Source: JAVBKB01 sp031554275 (GTDB lineage: Bacteria > Bacillota > Bacilli > JARBTR01). From it: DNA of 33,887 bases. This document shows positions 15,229 through 23,076 of this stretch, piece after piece. The position numbers and the translations under genes are program-made. The notes below the pieces were generated by a model. That model was not told the DNA's origin and did not search any database. It saw only the letters and a list, made by a program, of their open reading frames with translations. Position 1 is the stretch's first letter. Each line of letters opens with the position of its first letter. The stretch lies in assembly GCA_031554275.1 (NCBI GenBank), contig JAVBKB010000229.1, forward strand, positions 1-33,887, in the 5' to 3' direction.

Positions 15229-15951
15229 ATGAGACGTTGTTTTACTTACAAAGATGACAAATCAGATAAGTTTTGGTGGATTAATTATTGTGGACCACAA
15301 TTTGCAGTGAATTTCGGAAAGACTGGAACAACTGGGCGATTTGAGATCAAAGAGTTTGATTCTGATGAAGAATGCGAGAAGCAGGCAGCGAAATTGCTCG
15401 TTCAAAAGGTGAAAAAGGGATATATCGAGACAAGTGATTTTGACTTTGATAAACATTTTTACTTGGATAATGAAGAGTTTGGACCGCATATACTGACTTC
15501 TCACCCGAAGTTTGCCGCACATTTCCAAGATGATCTTTACTACGACTGTGGTGATGAGGAAGCCCCTTTTGGTAGCGATGAAGGAAGTGACACCTTGCAC
15601 TTTCTATCAGATCAGGTGAGAAAAAAAGGTGAGATAGATTTCGTGAATTTTCCAAAATGGTTGATTGAAACGGAGTGGGAAATGACTTATATTCCAGTCC
15701 AGAGCTTGCAGGAATCAGCAATTCAGAAATTAATAGAAATGGATGAAATGAATTTGATACAAAGCGACATGGTAACATATGCAGCTGGCTTTGGACAAAT
15801 CAAGATAACAGGTAGAATTGATGCCGCACTTAAAGAGGCAGCAATTCTCGCAATGCAACGTTTGCAAATTGTTGCCAAGTTATTAAAGTGGGGCGATCCT
15901 TCCGAAATTAGTAATCAAATGATTGCCGAGTTACAGTCGTTTGATTGCTAG
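15229..15951 (+). CDS. WGR-domain protein, YfeS-like
   Basis: 240 aa. The N-terminal part (about 12-65) is a WGR-type domain: FWWI...FAVNFGKTGTTGRF...Gln-Lys-Val-Lys-Lys-Gly-Tyr. The signature Trp-Gly-Arg is Phe-Gly-Lys here. The second part contains YYDCGDEEAPFGSDEGSDTL, which resembles the DDxAPFGxDxG region of the E. coli YfeS family, and ends in a helical segment. WGR domains occur in poly(ADP-ribose) polymerases and in bacterial proteins of unknown function and may bind nucleic acid; I assign no activity. I chose the ATG at 15229 (GGAG nine bases upstream). The longer frame back to 15121 runs through the thrS terminator. Confidence 0.75.
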   Translation: MRRCFTYKDDKSDKFWWINYCGPQFAVNFGKTGTTGRFEIKEFDSDEECEKQAAKLLVQKVKKGYIETSDFDFDKHFYLDNEEFGPHILTSHPKFAAHFQDDLYYDCGDEEAPFGSDEGSDTLHFLSDQVRKKGEIDFVNFPKWLIETEWEMTYIPVQSLQESAIQKLIEMDEMNLIQSDMVTYAAGFGQIKITGRIDAALKEAAILAMQRLQIVAKLLKWGDPSEISNQMIAELQSFDC

Positions 15952-16179
15952 TGAATTTGCAGAAAAGTTGTGTCCTCAAGAAGTGTTGATAACTCGAAAT
16001 ATTATTGTGGCAGTTAAATTATCAGAACTACCAGCAAGCAAAGTGTAGTTTCTGTTGTCGACAAAGAACCTCCAATGTTAGTTGGAGCTGACAATATTGA
16101 AAAACTGTATAATCAACGGAAACTGATTAACGAAAAGGCATTATTTCACTGTTGACTTGCTGAAGGCAGTCTAAATCCC

Positions 16180-16220
16180 TCCTCTTTTTCATAAGAATAT
16201 GAAAAAGGGGATTTTATATT
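16180..16220 (+). promoter_or_regulatory. Hairpin covering the ribosome site of the M14 peptidase gene
   Basis: TCCTCTTTTTCAT (16180-16192) pairs with ATGAAAAAGGGGA (16199-16211): 13 pairs, one G-U, 6-nt loop. The 3' arm contains AAAAGGGG, the only good ribosome site for the TTG at 16220, and TTTTATATTT follows. The 15952-16172 interval upstream holds no gene I can see. Confidence 0.6.
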
Positions 16221-17116
16221 TGAACAAGTATCAAACCGTCTATACTAGACTTCCGTATCACTTTGCTAGATTTGAGCAAGATGTAAAGCGACTTCAAAAA
16301 CGCTTTCCGATGCTACAAGTGAATATCATTGGTTATTCGTGTTTGTGTAAGCCACTATATGAGTTAAAAGTGGGTAAGGGTAAGAAGAAGGTGCATTTCA
16401 ACGCGTCATTTCATGCAAATGAATGGATCACCAGTTTGGTGCTAATGAAATGGTTTGAAGAATTGCTTGTGACTGAGTATGTACAAAAAGATGGCACGAT
16501 CAATGAGTCCGCTGCAGTTTTTTTGCTGGATTCTGAAATCTCACTTGTGCCGATGGTCAATCCTGATGGTGTCGACCTAGTGATTGCTGCAGTACCAAAC
16601 GATTGGCAATCGTATTGTAAATCGATAAATGGCTCAACAGATTTTTCAGGGTGGAAGGCTAATATTCGTGGTGTCGATTTAAACAATCAATTTCCGGCAA
16701 ACTGGGAGATCGAAAAGGAACGAAAAATCCCAAAAGCACCTGCCTCAAGAGATTTCCCAGGCAATAAACCATTAACTGAACCTGAGGCACGGGCGTTAGT
16801 AGATTTAACCACTCGTGAACAATTTGACCGCGTTTTTGCTTTGCATACCCAGGGAAGGGAATTCTACTGGGGTTATCAACATTACCATCCAAAGGAATCG
16901 GCTTTCCTTGCTGAAAAATTCGAAAAAATCAGTGGCTACAAATCTGTGCAGCATGTAGACAGTCATGCAGGATACCGAGATTGGTTTGTTTACACATTCC
17001 GCAAACCAGGATTTACGCTAGAACTTGGGGAAGGTGTTAACCCGTTGCCGCTTGAACAATTCGATACAATATTCCAAGATGTCTCACCCTTATTGACAGC
17101 AGGAATCTACTTGTAG
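16220..17116 (+). CDS. M14-family peptidase, gamma-D-glutamyl-diamino-acid endopeptidase-like (YqgT relative)
   Basis: A zinc carboxypeptidase-fold enzyme of the type that cuts gamma-D-Glu-diaminopimelate bonds in peptidoglycan peptides. Visible site residues are the His65-Xaa-Xaa-Glu68 zinc pair (HANEW), NPDGVDL, the Arg/Asn pair in RGVDLNNQFPANW, the third zinc His in ALHTQGREFYWGY, and the catalytic Glu in FTLELGEG. With the TTG start it has 298 aa, no signal peptide and no LysM repeats, unlike the LysM-bearing family members. It is therefore probably cytoplasmic and may act in peptide recycling or sporulation. The ATG at 16199 lies in the hairpin loop edge and lacks a ribosome site. Confidence 0.85.
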   Translation: MNKYQTVYTRLPYHFARFEQDVKRLQKRFPMLQVNIIGYSCLCKPLYELKVGKGKKKVHFNASFHANEWITSLVLMKWFEELLVTEYVQKDGTINESAAVFLLDSEISLVPMVNPDGVDLVIAAVPNDWQSYCKSINGSTDFSGWKANIRGVDLNNQFPANWEIEKERKIPKAPASRDFPGNKPLTEPEARALVDLTTREQFDRVFALHTQGREFYWGYQHYHPKESAFLAEKFEKISGYKSVQHVDSHAGYRDWFVYTFRKPGFTLELGEGVNPLPLEQFDTIFQDVSPLLTAGIYL

Positions 17117-17240
17117 ACCTCCATGCTTTAATGGTTATTTCTGCCATATTGACCAATAATTTTGAAATAAATTTCCGCTTTGATATAATGATAATTGATT
17201 TAAGCTTTGATTAGATGAAAAAGGTTACCAGTCGCAAAAA

Positions 17241-17285
17241 AAAGCATTAGGACTTAGGTACACGAAGTTCTTAATGCTTTTGCTT
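17241..17285. terminator. Bidirectional terminator between convergent genes
   Basis: AAAGCATTAGGACTT pairs with AAGTTCTTAATGCTTT. An eight-A run to the left gives a strong U-run for minus-strand transcripts, and TTTTGCTT follows on the plus side. It separates the M14 peptidase from the DUF2759 gene. Confidence 0.75.
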
Positions 17286-17362
17286 ATCTAATTCTAGATA
17301 AAATAATAAATGAATTTGCGCGAATTTTCCATCTTGCTTTGTCAAAAAACTTGAATATTCTC

Positions 17363-17450
17363 GAAGCCGTTCTGCTCTAAGTTCTAACTTAGAAAGCAGA
17401 AGGGACTACTCAGTTTGTCTGAGAATAGGGTCGGTAACTGCTATTCGAAC
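17363..17450. other. Gene-free stretch with two stable adjacent hairpins
   Basis: The 405-bp interval 17117-17522 has no gene. Besides the bidirectional terminator it holds a strong hairpin (TTCTGCTCTAAGT / ACTTAGAAAGCAGAA, two-base bulge), directly followed by CTCAG-TTTGT-CTGAG. The flanks GAAGCCG and CGG...TTCGAA could close a multibranch structure. It may be a small RNA or 3' UTR element. The strand is unclear. Confidence 0.35.
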
Positions 17451-17522
17451 ATTTTTTTCACTCGAAATGAAACTTGAACAAATTCATCCGTTATTTTAAT
17501 CTGGAATCTGGATTAGGAAATT

Positions 17523-17699
17523 CTAGTGAATAATAGCTGGATAACCATCATTAATTACAGTCATCACAGTGAACCACCCAAATACAACAACAGAAACACC
17601 TGCAAACAATAAACCAAGTTTGTTTTTGCTTTTCAAAGCACCAAGACTTGCAAAAACTGCTACAATAGTGACAAGTCCAAATATAATCACTAAACCCAT
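17523..17699 (-). CDS. DUF2759 small membrane protein (YqgW-like)
   Basis: A 58-aa gene that is easy to miss. The minus strand from 17699 reads MGLVIIFGLVTIVAVFASL, then a Lys-rich turn (ALKSKNK) and a second hydrophobic helix containing VFGWFTVMTVIN, ending DGYPAIIH. B. subtilis YqgW (DUF2759) has the same two-helix plan, the same start and the same FGWFTVMTV motif. TTGGAGG lies seven bases before the ATG. The place between a YqgT-like peptidase and the yqgY-type gene also matches Bacillus. Membrane protein of unknown function. Confidence 0.88.
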   Translation of the reverse strand: MGLVIIFGLVTIVAVFASLGALKSKNKLGLLFAGVSVVVFGWFTVMTVINDGYPAIIH

Positions 17700-17791
17700 T
17701 GTACAACCTCCAATTTTGGATAATATTCGTTAGTCATTAGTTTATACACAAATTCAAATGATGTCGAGAAATTGCTACTAGTGAGGCTCTC

Positions 17792-18847
17792 ATGAAAAAC
17801 CAGATTCTAGAACAAATACAGCAATCAGAGCAACAATTCATGCCAATTGATGTGTTTATGGCTATGGCTCTATATGGCGAACACGGCTACTACACAAAGT
17901 CACAGCAGAAAATCGGGCGAAGCGGAGATTTCTACACCTCTGTTTCTATTTCCCCTGTTTTTGGTGAAGTGTTGGCAAAGTGGATAAAGAAGCGAATCCA
18001 GGATGAGCAATTACCTGCCCGAATATGCGAATTAGGTGCTGGAAATGGTCAGTTAGCTGCAACGATCATGAATGCACTTCGAGAGGATTTTCCTGATCTT
18101 CAATATACTATTGTTGAAAGCAGTCCTTTTCACCAAGATTTGATTCGTCAAACGGGTGCGGAAGTGAATTTGTTAACCACTATTGACGAGTTGGATGCTT
18201 TCAGTGGAGTGGTGTTTTCCAATGAATTCTACGATGCACTTCCTGTAAAAGCAGCGATTTATCAAGATGATGAATGGATGGAAATTGGTGTCACTTGTCA
18301 AAGTGACGAATTGGTGGAGACTTACCGCAAATTAGATGCTTCGAGTCAAGCTTTTATCAAGAATCTCAATATCCGCAAGCCAATCGCAGCACAACGCATC
18401 GAATTACCATTGCAAATGCTTCAAACATATGAAGCGATTTGCCAAAGACTTGAAAGAGGAAGTATATTAACGATTGATTATGGAATCACAAATGATGCAC
18501 TGACCGACCCTAAGCATTGTAATGGTAGTTTGCGTGGTTTCTATCAACACCAACTCGTTGCAAATATTTTAAATAATCCTGGTGGGATGGACATAACAAG
18601 TAGTATATTGTTTGATGAACTTGCGAAGTGTGGAATCAAAGCTGGTTTAACAACAACACAAATGGTCGATCAGCGACAATTCTTATTGGATCAAGGGATA
18701 TTCGAGCTGCTAGTTGAGCATCATGATCCCAATCCTTTTTCTGATGCGAGCAAGCGTAACCGGGCAATTGTCCAGTTTATAACAAGTGGCGGGATTAGCG
18801 ACTATTTTTATATATTAGAACAAAATAAATACTCCAAGTTGCTGTAA
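17792..18847 (+). CDS. MidA/NDUFAF7-family SAM-dependent methyltransferase (COG1565)
   Basis: A 351-aa class I methyltransferase. Motifs typical of the family are GRSGDFYTS near the start, the SAM-binding ELGAGNGQLA, the SNEFYDALPV motif, LTIDYG, and GSLRGFYQHQ followed by DITSS. The mitochondrial relative NDUFAF7 dimethylates an Arg of complex I subunit NDUFS2. The bacterial substrate is not known, and the host probably lacks a classical complex I, so I assign protein arginine methylation only as a possibility. The ATG has GTGAGG upstream. It is transcribed divergently from DUF2759 and converges on DUF2626. Confidence 0.88.
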   Translation: MKNQILEQIQQSEQQFMPIDVFMAMALYGEHGYYTKSQQKIGRSGDFYTSVSISPVFGEVLAKWIKKRIQDEQLPARICELGAGNGQLAATIMNALREDFPDLQYTIVESSPFHQDLIRQTGAEVNLLTTIDELDAFSGVVFSNEFYDALPVKAAIYQDDEWMEIGVTCQSDELVETYRKLDASSQAFIKNLNIRKPIAAQRIELPLQMLQTYEAICQRLERGSILTIDYGITNDALTDPKHCNGSLRGFYQHQLVANILNNPGGMDITSSILFDELAKCGIKAGLTTTQMVDQRQFLLDQGIFELLVEHHDPNPFSDASKRNRAIVQFITSGGISDYFYILEQNKYSKLL

Positions 18848-18855
18848 AACAAGTT

Positions 18856-18911
18856 AAAAAACCTCCAATCTTGATTGACCCGGAAGTGCTCAACTCAATC
18901 AAGATTGGAGG
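18856..18911 (-). terminator. Terminator of the DUF2626 gene
   Basis: CCTCCAATCTTGATTGA (18862-18878) and TCAATCAAGATTGGAGG (18895-18911) form a perfect 17-bp stem. On the minus strand it is followed by TTTTTT. It may also stop the convergent methyltransferase transcript. Confidence 0.9.
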
Positions 18912-18983
18912 AATTGGATAGGGTGAAAATAATTATTTGACTTAGTGAAAAAGTGTAAGTTGAAAAAGCTAATAATTGTGCGG

Positions 18984-19223
18984 TTATTCAAATCCGATCG
19001 GCATGAGAAATGTTGTGTAATAGGTAAATGAAATGAAACTTACAGCAAGATAGCCATAGAAAATATATAGATACATTCTCTCAGTAAGCTTTAAATAGCT
19101 CAAGAAGACAAACATGACCGTTTGTGCCAAGAATAATACTGCAACAGATTTCATATCGCCAATATAGAACATGACCGCCATGATGCCTGTCCAAAAACCG
19201 CAAACTTTGTACATGTTACTCAT
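18984..19223 (-). CDS. DUF2626 small membrane protein (YqgY-like)
   Basis: 79 aa starting at the ATG at 19223 (AGGAGG seven bases upstream; a longer frame has no support). Three hydrophobic helices with conserved-looking stretches FWTGIMAVMFYIGDM, FLSYLKLTERMY and SFTYYTTFLMP match the YqgY (DUF2626) family of Bacillus. Function unknown; expected in the membrane. The aroK gene starts 81 bp away on the other strand. In staphylococci the comG competence operon lies next to aroK, and in B. subtilis it follows the yqg genes, but here it is absent. Confidence 0.88.
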   Translation of the reverse strand: MSNMYKVCGFWTGIMAVMFYIGDMKSVAVLFLAQTVMFVFLSYLKLTERMYLYIFYGYLAVSFISFTYYTTFLMPIGFE

Positions 19224-19304
19224 ATAATACCTCCTGAAACACAAATTATGGTATCATTATAACGATCGAAAAAAAAAAAGTAAAATAATAACGTTGGAGT
19301 CGAT

Positions 19305-19826
19305 ATGAGGACAATACTCTTAGTAGGCTTGATGGGAACGGGCAAAACATCAGTTGGAGTGGCGCTAGCTAAAGAATTGAAGGTGGACTTTGTGGATATT
19401 GATTGTAGCATTGAAAAATGTGCTGGTATGACACTTAGTCAGTACTTCGAAAAGCATGGGGAGCGATATTTTCGGCAAGTGGAGAAGATGATTCTTAAAG
19501 AAATTCCCCTTCAACGGGCTGTTGTTGCTTCAGGTGGCGGCGCAGTAATTTTGGAAGAAAGCCGGAAATGGATGCAAGAACATTGTGTCGTGGTGTTATT
19601 AACTGCGAAAGTAAAGACTATACTAGATCGTTTGAAAACTGATGAAACTAGACCACTTTTACAGGGAAATAAGAAGGATACAATAACGTCACTACTTCGT
19701 CAAAGAAAATCACTATATGCTGAGGTTGCTCAAATAACTATTTCAACTGATTACAAGTCAGTTAAGGAAATTGTTTCGGAAATTGTGGATGCATTGGAGC
19801 AGAACTCACTTGTTAAGTTAAGCTAA
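19305..19826 (+). CDS. aroK: Shikimate kinase
   Basis: Phosphorylates shikimate at the 3-OH with ATP, step five of chorismate and aromatic amino acid synthesis. A 173-aa NMP-kinase-fold enzyme with Walker A GLMGTGKT (8-15), the substrate-binding VDID (Asp31, Asp33), GERYFRQVE with the shikimate-binding Arg, SGGGAV, and TRPLL in the lid. All are typical and the length is normal. GGAG precedes the ATG. In staphylococci aroK lies next to gcvT and the comG operon; here gcvT is about 8 kb away, behind yqzE, yqhG, yqhH and the inserted operon. Confidence 0.94.
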   Translation: MRTILLVGLMGTGKTSVGVALAKELKVDFVDIDCSIEKCAGMTLSQYFEKHGERYFRQVEKMILKEIPLQRAVVASGGGAVILEESRKWMQEHCVVVLLTAKVKTILDRLKTDETRPLLQGNKKDTITSLLRQRKSLYAEVAQITISTDYKSVKEIVSEIVDALEQNSLVKLS

Positions 19827-19868
19827 ATGAATTGAAAAAAGTGAAGGAAATCTAAACCCAAACACAAG

Positions 19869-19906
19869 AGAATCTATCTGTCTAAGGTAAATAGATTCTT
19901 TTTTTT
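19869..19906 (+). terminator. Terminator of aroK
   Basis: AGAATCTAT pairs with ATAGATTCT and eight T follow. Confidence 0.9.
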
Positions 19907-19995
19907 ATTGGTACAGCCTTTTGTTTCTCGAACTCTTGCTTGGACATTGTGAATAATTCTACTTGAAATTGTGGAAGATGATATCAGGTGATAGC

Positions 19996-20217
19996 ATGAA
20001 TACAAATGATTACGTCAAATTTCTGACCTTAAGATTGATGAAATACTTGGATGAACCAAAAGAGACACGCACTGCAAGACGTCAGCAAAGAAAAGCAGAA
20101 CGCGAACCACTTTTGCAACGATGGTTTGGTGTTTTGCCAATGACGTTTTCATTATGGCGTGAGGATGCAACAAATAAGTTGCGAATACTTATCGAATCAA
20201 GAAGAAAAACAAATTAG
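19996..20217 (+). CDS. yqzE: YqzE-family protein
   Basis: A 73-aa basic protein. MNTNDYVKFLT...PKETRTARRQQRK...RWFGVLPMTFSLW is the pattern of YqzE, a small protein found at the end of the comG region in Bacillus. The central segment is strongly basic and the C-terminal Trp-Phe-Gly-Val-Leu-Pro motif leads into a hydrophobic stretch that may contact the membrane. I chose the ATG at 19996 (AGGTGA upstream); the longer frame from 19963 lacks a ribosome site. The gene persists although the comG operon is not next to it. Function unknown. Confidence 0.85.
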   Translation: MNTNDYVKFLTLRLMKYLDEPKETRTARRQQRKAEREPLLQRWFGVLPMTFSLWREDATNKLRILIESRRKTN

Positions 20218-20270
20218 CCACTGTTTTCCTTAAGAAATTTGGAAATTCATATTTGTTTTTCACCAAAGAA

Positions 20271-20310
20271 ATTACCTGTGAAAATGAGAAATCACAGGTA
20301 ATAGGTTTTT
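20271..20310 (+). terminator. Terminator of yqzE
   Basis: ATTACCTGTG pairs with CACAGGTAAT around a 12-nt loop, followed by AGGTTTTT. Confidence 0.75.
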
Positions 20311-20387
20311 GGGATTGATGATTGGATGTCTATTGTCGCTCAACTTGGCTTCGAATCTGTCTTTAATGTCAACCTCAGTTGCTTTTT

Positions 20388-21149
20388 TCATCCTACAGAG
20401 GATAAATAGAATAACCCACCATTGATTGTTTTGATGGTGATTTTTGGTTCATAAAGATTTTGAATGGATTGATATTCCCAATGATATTGCTCGTTTTTTT
20501 CTAAATAAAATCCTTCTAATAGTCGCAAGTCTTCTCTCATACGCAGGTTGGCTTGATCCGCCCATTTACTCTCTTCGGAGTCAATCATTGCTGTTACATA
20601 TTTTTCAAGACGTTTAATCCCACTATTTAATGTGATAAAAGGGTGTAAAGTGTAACTCAGTTCAGCAATTCTAGGAGAGAGATGCAATTGGTGAACCTTC
20701 TCTGAGAAATCTTCAATGATTTCTCCATTAATCAAATTCAATGCAAGTGATACATATTTGGATTTCTGTTGATCACATAGATAAGAAATGACCATATTCA
20801 TGCACAGCCATGGATATAGTGCAGCTTGGCAGTTCTCATATAACCGAATGTGTTGAGCCATCTGTTTACATGATTGAAAAATTTGGTGCAAACGTGGCGA
20901 GCCGAAATGAATAGCTTCGCCTTCAATGTCACTAATATCATCCCAGCGCGTATGGAGATTCAATAATGTTGTTTTCGGTTCGCCACCAGTTTGATCTAAA
21001 TAATGCCAATAAAAGTGTCTATTCATCAATTGCTTATCAACTTCCACAGTAAGTTGAACAGCCAAATGATTGCCGCTATTTTCAATAATCTCACATTGAT
21101 TGAAGCGGAAATAGTCAACGAGAAATTTGTGAACCTCTTGTGATTGCAT
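20388..21149 (-). CDS. yqhG: YqhG-family protein
   Basis: 253 aa, soluble, no signal or membrane helix. The opening (MQSQEVHKFLVDYFRFNQCE) and the segments MNRHFYWHYLDQTGGEP, LNLHTRWDD, IHFGSPRLHQIF and YPWLCMNMVISY match the YqhG family, which is found beside the yqhH helicase in Bacillus. AAGGAGG lies before the ATG at 21149. It follows yqhH by 58 bp on the same strand and is probably co-transcribed with it. The biochemical function is unknown; conserved pairing suggests that the two proteins work together. Confidence 0.88.
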   Translation of the reverse strand: MQSQEVHKFLVDYFRFNQCEIIENSGNHLAVQLTVEVDKQLMNRHFYWHYLDQTGGEPKTTLLNLHTRWDDISDIEGEAIHFGSPRLHQIFQSCKQMAQHIRLYENCQAALYPWLCMNMVISYLCDQQKSKYVSLALNLINGEIIEDFSEKVHQLHLSPRIAELSYTLHPFITLNSGIKRLEKYVTAMIDSEESKWADQANLRMREDLRLLEGFYLEKNEQYHWEYQSIQNLYEPKITIKTINGGLFYLSSVG

Positions 21150-21207
21150 ATTCTTTCCTCCTTGCAAGGATTTGGCGACTAATCAAAAATCTCTTTATCA
21201 ATATTGT

Positions 21208-22872
21208 TTACCCAAGCTCTTTAAAGCCGGATCCCGTGTTGTCTGCTGACTTCATTTCTTTTGCAAATTCAATTAGTGTTGAAAGGTTGTCCATCTTCAC
21301 AAGCATTTCGCCTTCAGTCTTGGACTTGCCAAGAATGTCTACCAAATGCTTCTCTAAGTTTCTCACTTCAAGTCTTGTGAGGATGTCATCAAGTTCACCC
21401 ACCACTTGTTCAAAAAGTTGGATTTTGTCATAGAGGATCCGCATTACATGCTCTTCTATGGTATTTCGCGTTGCAAAATTGAAGATCCGCACATCATGCT
21501 CTTGACCATATCGATGCACCCTACCAATTCGTTGTTCTAGTTTCATTGGATTCCAAGGAAGATCAAAGTTAATAATATGATGGCAGAATTGCAGATTTAA
21601 TCCCTCTCCTCCTGCCTCGGTTGCAATCATCACTTGTGCACGGTTTTGGAACAGCATGCGCATCCAATCTTTTTTACTTCTCTTAAACCCACCACGAAAT
21701 GGAACGGCAAGAATACCATACTGCTTAAAGAACCACTGCAAATAGAGCTGTGTCGCTCGGTATTCTGTGAATATCAATACTTTATCATTTATTTCTTGCA
21801 CCAGAGCTAGTGCTTTTTCTGCCTTAGAATTGGTGTCCACCTGTTCTATATAAGGGAGAAGTTGTTCCGCACCAGTATTTTTTGCTGTAAAATATACAGC
21901 TTCGCGACTACTGCATGCTTCTCGTTGCAAAATCAATGTTGAAAAGTGATCGTTTCGGTATTTGGAAACTACCTCATAAAGGGTACGCTCGGATTTACTC
22001 ATGTCGATAAAAACCGTTTCCACATGGCGCTTCGTCCATTCGATTCCAGATGTTTCTCGACGATTACGCACCATCACTTTGCTAATCAATTCCTTGATAA
22101 TTTGGTCATCCTGTGCCGTCTTTCTGCTACCAGAGAATCTTTTCATGAAGTTCTCGTAATTGCCAAGATGCCCTGGTTTAAGGAGTGAAACTAAGTAAAA
22201 AATCTCTTCTAACCGATTTTGAATTGGTGTTGCTGTTAACAACAGGCAGAATTTTTTTTGAATTCTCTTCACAAACTCGTAGTTTTTCGAGTTGTTATTC
22301 TTCAATTTATGCGCTTCATCAACAATCACAATATCATACTCTTGTTGCAAGATTTCCTGCTGATTATTGGGACGTTTCGCTGTATCTAAAGAGGTAATCA
22401 CAATGTCATAGCTGTTCCAACTCCTGTTTTTCCGATAGATTTGTGCCGGAATATGAAACTTCTCAATGAGTTCGGTTGACCATTGCGTAACAAGGGAAGC
22501 GGGAACCAAAATAAGTGCCTTTCTAACTAATCCGCGAATCATATATTCTTTAAGAATTAATCCAGCTTCAATCGTTTTCCCTAACCCAACTTCATCTGCA
22601 AGAATTGCCTTTCCATTCATCTTTTCAATGACTGCAGTCGCTGACTGCAATTGATGCGGGAGGGGTTCGAAATTCGCAATATATTTCAGTGATCTAAGCC
22701 CTGAGAAATCAGAGACGACTAAATTCTGTTCAGCTTGAATAGCTAATTTGAATAAGTCATAACTACACCAAGGCCCATCGTTTTCCACTTTTTGTTCGAA
22801 ATCCTTACACCAAACTTCATCAAAAAAGATTTGTGGTTTCACCTTGTTGACCTCATATGAACGTATTTTCAA
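21208..22872 (-). CDS. yqhH: SNF2-family helicase YqhH
   Basis: A 554-aa SF2 ATPase of the SNF2/RapA-like group. Motif I is DEVGLGKT, Ia VPASLVTQW, II DEAHKLKN, III LLTATPIQN, and in the second RecA domain motif V ATEAGGEGLNLQFCHHIINFDLPWNP and VI QRIGRVHRYGQ. It lacks extra DNA- or RNA-binding domains at either end. Relatives such as RapA remodel stalled RNA polymerase, but YqhH itself has no established role that I know of. In Bacillus it is divergent from gcvT across a short gap; here a three-gene operon separates them. yqhG follows. Confidence 0.93.
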   Translation of the reverse strand: MKIRSYEVNKVKPQIFFDEVWCKDFEQKVENDGPWCSYDLFKLAIQAEQNLVVSDFSGLRSLKYIANFEPLPHQLQSATAVIEKMNGKAILADEVGLGKTIEAGLILKEYMIRGLVRKALILVPASLVTQWSTELIEKFHIPAQIYRKNRSWNSYDIVITSLDTAKRPNNQQEILQQEYDIVIVDEAHKLKNNNSKNYEFVKRIQKKFCLLLTATPIQNRLEEIFYLVSLLKPGHLGNYENFMKRFSGSRKTAQDDQIIKELISKVMVRNRRETSGIEWTKRHVETVFIDMSKSERTLYEVVSKYRNDHFSTLILQREACSSREAVYFTAKNTGAEQLLPYIEQVDTNSKAEKALALVQEINDKVLIFTEYRATQLYLQWFFKQYGILAVPFRGGFKRSKKDWMRMLFQNRAQVMIATEAGGEGLNLQFCHHIINFDLPWNPMKLEQRIGRVHRYGQEHDVRIFNFATRNTIEEHVMRILYDKIQLFEQVVGELDDILTRLEVRNLEKHLVDILGKSKTEGEMLVKMDNLSTLIEFAKEMKSADNTGSGFKELG

Positions 22873-22931
22873 TCAGTATGTCCTAGTTTGCGAGGTTTTA
22901 TAAAATCGTTTTATAAAAATAATCTTTTCAC

Positions 22932-22995
22932 AAAAAAACTGATATTCAAGAAATCACGTTTTCTCTAATAAGATTCGTGTTTTTTGAATATCAGT
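22932..22995 (-). terminator. Terminator of the permease-DUF917-HyuA operon
   Basis: ACTGATATTCAAGAAATCACG and CGTGTTTTTTGAATATCAGT form a stem of about 18 pairs. On the minus strand it is followed by TTTTTTTG. It lies between hyuA and yqhH. Confidence 0.85.
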
Positions 22996-23076
22996 CCAAC
23001 AATATTGCTCATATGCAGTTGTTATAACATTAGATTCGTGTTAATACGTTCATTTGTGGTTATTAGTTCTGCAAGA

